Source: Asterias amurensis | Taxonomy: Eukaryota > Echinodermata > Asteroidea > Forcipulatida > Asteriidae | Assembly: GCF_032118995.1 (NCBI RefSeq) | Contig: NC_092661.1 | Span: 1,304,501-1,368,500, forward strand | DNA length: 64,000 nt | Direction: 5' to 3' | In this document: in pieces, positions 62,601-64,000 of the stretch | Layout: each line of letters begins with the position of its first letter | Numbering within the stretch: the stretch's first letter is position 1 | Notes under the pieces: model-generated | The model's database searches: none | What the model was told of the DNA's origin: nothing | What the model saw: the letters and a program-made list of their open reading frames with translations, nothing else | Position numbers and translations under genes: made by a program

Positions 62601-63730
62601 TGACGACACTGATGGGATGGGCTTCTTATTTAACAAATCAGGGTTCTTTCCTCTGGACCCAGTCTTCGACGCGCTGGATTTTCCTTCAGCATTATCATTA
62701 CTGTTTCCTTTAAGAGGTTGTCTTGTTCTTGACTGGACTTCAGGTGTCCAGCCGACGTCCAGCGTGCGAGTCAACCCTTTGAACTGAATCTGTTTGCGAG
62801 GTTTTGAAGCAACTCCTGGCGGTGATTTTGTTGTTGGGACACTGGCTTCCGAAGGCGTCATGCCAGCCTGTTGGACAAGCGACACCCCTGCAGGTCCCGG
62901 GTTCAGAAACGCTGCGTTGCTAATACTGGAAAAGATGTTCCGATTCCCCTCTGCAGTTTGATTCGGTTGACCTGGAGCAGGTAAAATAGCTCTCTGCTTA
63001 GCTCTCTGACCTACTGCATTACCATCTGGAAGTCTGTTCTGGTTAGCATTCCGAGATGCGTCACTGCTATTTTCAGGCGAACAAGTTTTCTTTTGCTTCG
63101 AGCCTATCTCATCAGAGTTTTGCGTCAATGTCAGTGGGGAATTACTTCTGGAGAAAGATCTTTCCGGTGGGGTGGTTTCAAATAAAGAGCCAACATCGGA
63201 CTCAACCATCGTGGCAAGTAGCTGTACGACCTCAGTCTGATCTTGGACGTTCTGCGCTCCGTTAACTTGGGCCATCACGGAGGAGGTTGGTGCTGTGGGC
63301 AGGTTTGCGTTACCAGTCGCTGGCGGTGCATTGAGATTTTCCCTCCTGCCGTGAACCGGGCAAGATGGGTCGGCATTGCTTTGTTGGTGAGTGCTTCCTT
63401 GTCTTGAAGATTCATTCTGAGCTAAGCTTCCAGGCAAAAGTTGTTGTCCACTCTGTATCGCCACGCTCGGGGAGCCTACGACTCTCCCGTCCGTCGTCAC
63501 TAACAGTGTACCTCCTTGGAACCCTACTGGGGAGTTCACGACAAGGTTCTGGGTGCTGGGCACCGCCTGTTGCATGATCTGATACTGTCCTGAGGCGTTA
63601 AGAAAGACCGGGAGAGTGACAACTTGGTCGTTGGACGGAACTGTCGCTGATTGGTTGAGGTTTAGTTGGTGGTGGGTACCAGTGGAAGCACTGGTGACTG
63701 GTGGTTGAATACTTAAGCTGGTAAATGGAC
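59642..63730 (-). CDS. NPAT: NPAT, C-terminal part (three exons; 5' part beyond window)
   Basis: Nuclear coactivator of replication-dependent histone genes, a cyclin E/CDK2 target in histone locus bodies (family knowledge). Exons seen: 63730-61935 (acceptor CTCTCAG, donor GAG/GTTTGT), a 30-nt micro-exon 59996-59967 and the last exon 59725-59642. They join in phase and add about 635 residues. The support is the order of three blocks matching human NPAT: NLVVNSPVGFQGGTLLVTTD, then STEVNIAAQMLVCLS (human SVNMAAHTLMILS), and a basic tail ending SFPSNLDVDKFLSSLQYAE (human SFPAGMDVDKFLLSLHYDE). Between them the protein is Ser/Pro/Lys-rich and disordered, with many SP sites (SPPSSRQSPYR, SPAKSPSRD) suited to CDK phosphorylation. 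The N-terminal LisH region is outside the window. Convergent with YARS1. Confidence 0.87.
60078..60415. mobile_element. Decayed TTAA-type MITE in an NPAT intron
   Basis: TTAAATGCACTGGACACCTT start, AAGGCTTCCAGCTTGAAGTC centre and GAAGGAGCTGTTCTTACAAT block of the subfamily. The right end is unclear. Confidence 0.6.
60954..61113. mobile_element. 160-bp foldback element with GGGAATAAC ends
   Basis: AATGGGAATAACAGTG... and ...CACTGTTATTCCC with long complementary arms (CCGGTCTTCACTGCGTGGTA and its complement). Related in design to 10082-10256. Confidence 0.8.
61136..61640. repeat. Possible mobile element with CRE, octamer and GC-box motifs
   Basis: Ends AAAGGGATGCTGCAGTG and CACTGCAGCCACCCTATAA are imperfect inverted repeats. 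Inside lie TGACGTCA (61456-61463), ATGCAAAT (61469-61476) and GGGGCGGGG (61491-61499). No coding frame. Confidence 0.4.
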
Positions 63731-63775
63731 CTGAGAGATTAGAAGAGCACTAGATAAGATTCAACGGAAAAATCA

Positions 63776-63958
63776 ACAGGCATGATACCTCACGAAGGCA
63801 ATGAAGGCGATTGCCTCCATGCCCCCTGGTCATTGCCTGCGTGCACTTGAAATGCTCCAGTAGAAATTTACAATTTTCTCATTAGGGTTCCCTTTACCAA
63901 GAAGAACATGCCTTGGTGCCCTTGCCCTTTCAAAAACAAAGCATACAGGTCTGAAATT
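63776..63958 (-). repeat. Copy of the CAGGCCTGTATGCTT repeat, reversed
   Basis: Starts CAGGCATGATACCTCACGAA and ends AAAGCATACAGGTCTG. It lies in an NPAT intron at the window edge. Confidence 0.7.
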
Positions 63959-64000
63959 TAAAAAAAGTAGCAATGCCGTGAATGCTCTTGGTAAACTTAA

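Noticed and set aside
61833-62713. Long plus-strand frames opposite NPAT
   Set aside because: They mirror the biased codons of the large NPAT exon, lack homology and splice signals, and overlap a conserved coding exon.

Overview
The window is animal DNA, most likely from an echinoderm and probably a sea star. The genes are intron-rich (GT-AG) and clearly deuterostome-like. The intergenic and intronic DNA is AT-rich and crowded with short palindromic DNA elements, tRNA-derived SINEs and LINE tails. The species call is inference from gene resemblance and repeat style.

Layout. (1) 1-2300 is intergenic. (2) 2904-37272, minus strand: a complete DOP1 (Dopey) gene, rebuilt here as 25 coding exons. 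They join in one open frame of 7,692 nt (2,563 aa), and every junction has GT-AG ends and a consistent phase. Its introns hold most of the repeats, including a whole-looking young Ty3/Gypsy element in antisense (21987-26725) and a candidate solo LTR (29506-30266). (3) 37.3-46.2 kb: the 5' region of DOP1, with candidate non-coding exons, satellite arrays and a 645-bp foldback element. (4) 46372-47916, plus strand: B3GALNT2 as a single uninterrupted exon, divergent from DOP1 across a duplicated promoter-like block. (5) 49057-49467, minus strand: LSM10, with an unusual RG-repeat tail. (6) 50901-57155, plus strand: complete cytosolic tyrosyl-tRNA synthetase YARS1 (14 coding exons, 530 aa), divergent from LSM10. 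(7) 59642-63730, minus strand: the 3' part of NPAT, cut by the window edge and convergent with YARS1.

Functional grouping. DOP1 (endosome-Golgi traffic), B3GALNT2 (dystroglycan glycan synthesis) and YARS1 (translation) are unrelated housekeeping genes. LSM10 (U7 snRNP, histone mRNA 3' processing) and NPAT (histone transcription) both serve histone expression and lie 10 kb apart.

No CRISPR, operon or novel enzyme system was found. The most unusual items are: a DOP1 splice acceptor amplified in a tandem array; a DOP1 acceptor whose upstream tract comes from a LINE; the RG tail on LSM10; an intronless B3GALNT2; a possible read-through short form of YARS1; and at least two palindromic transposon families, one flanked by TTAA and one by 3-bp C(A/T)G.
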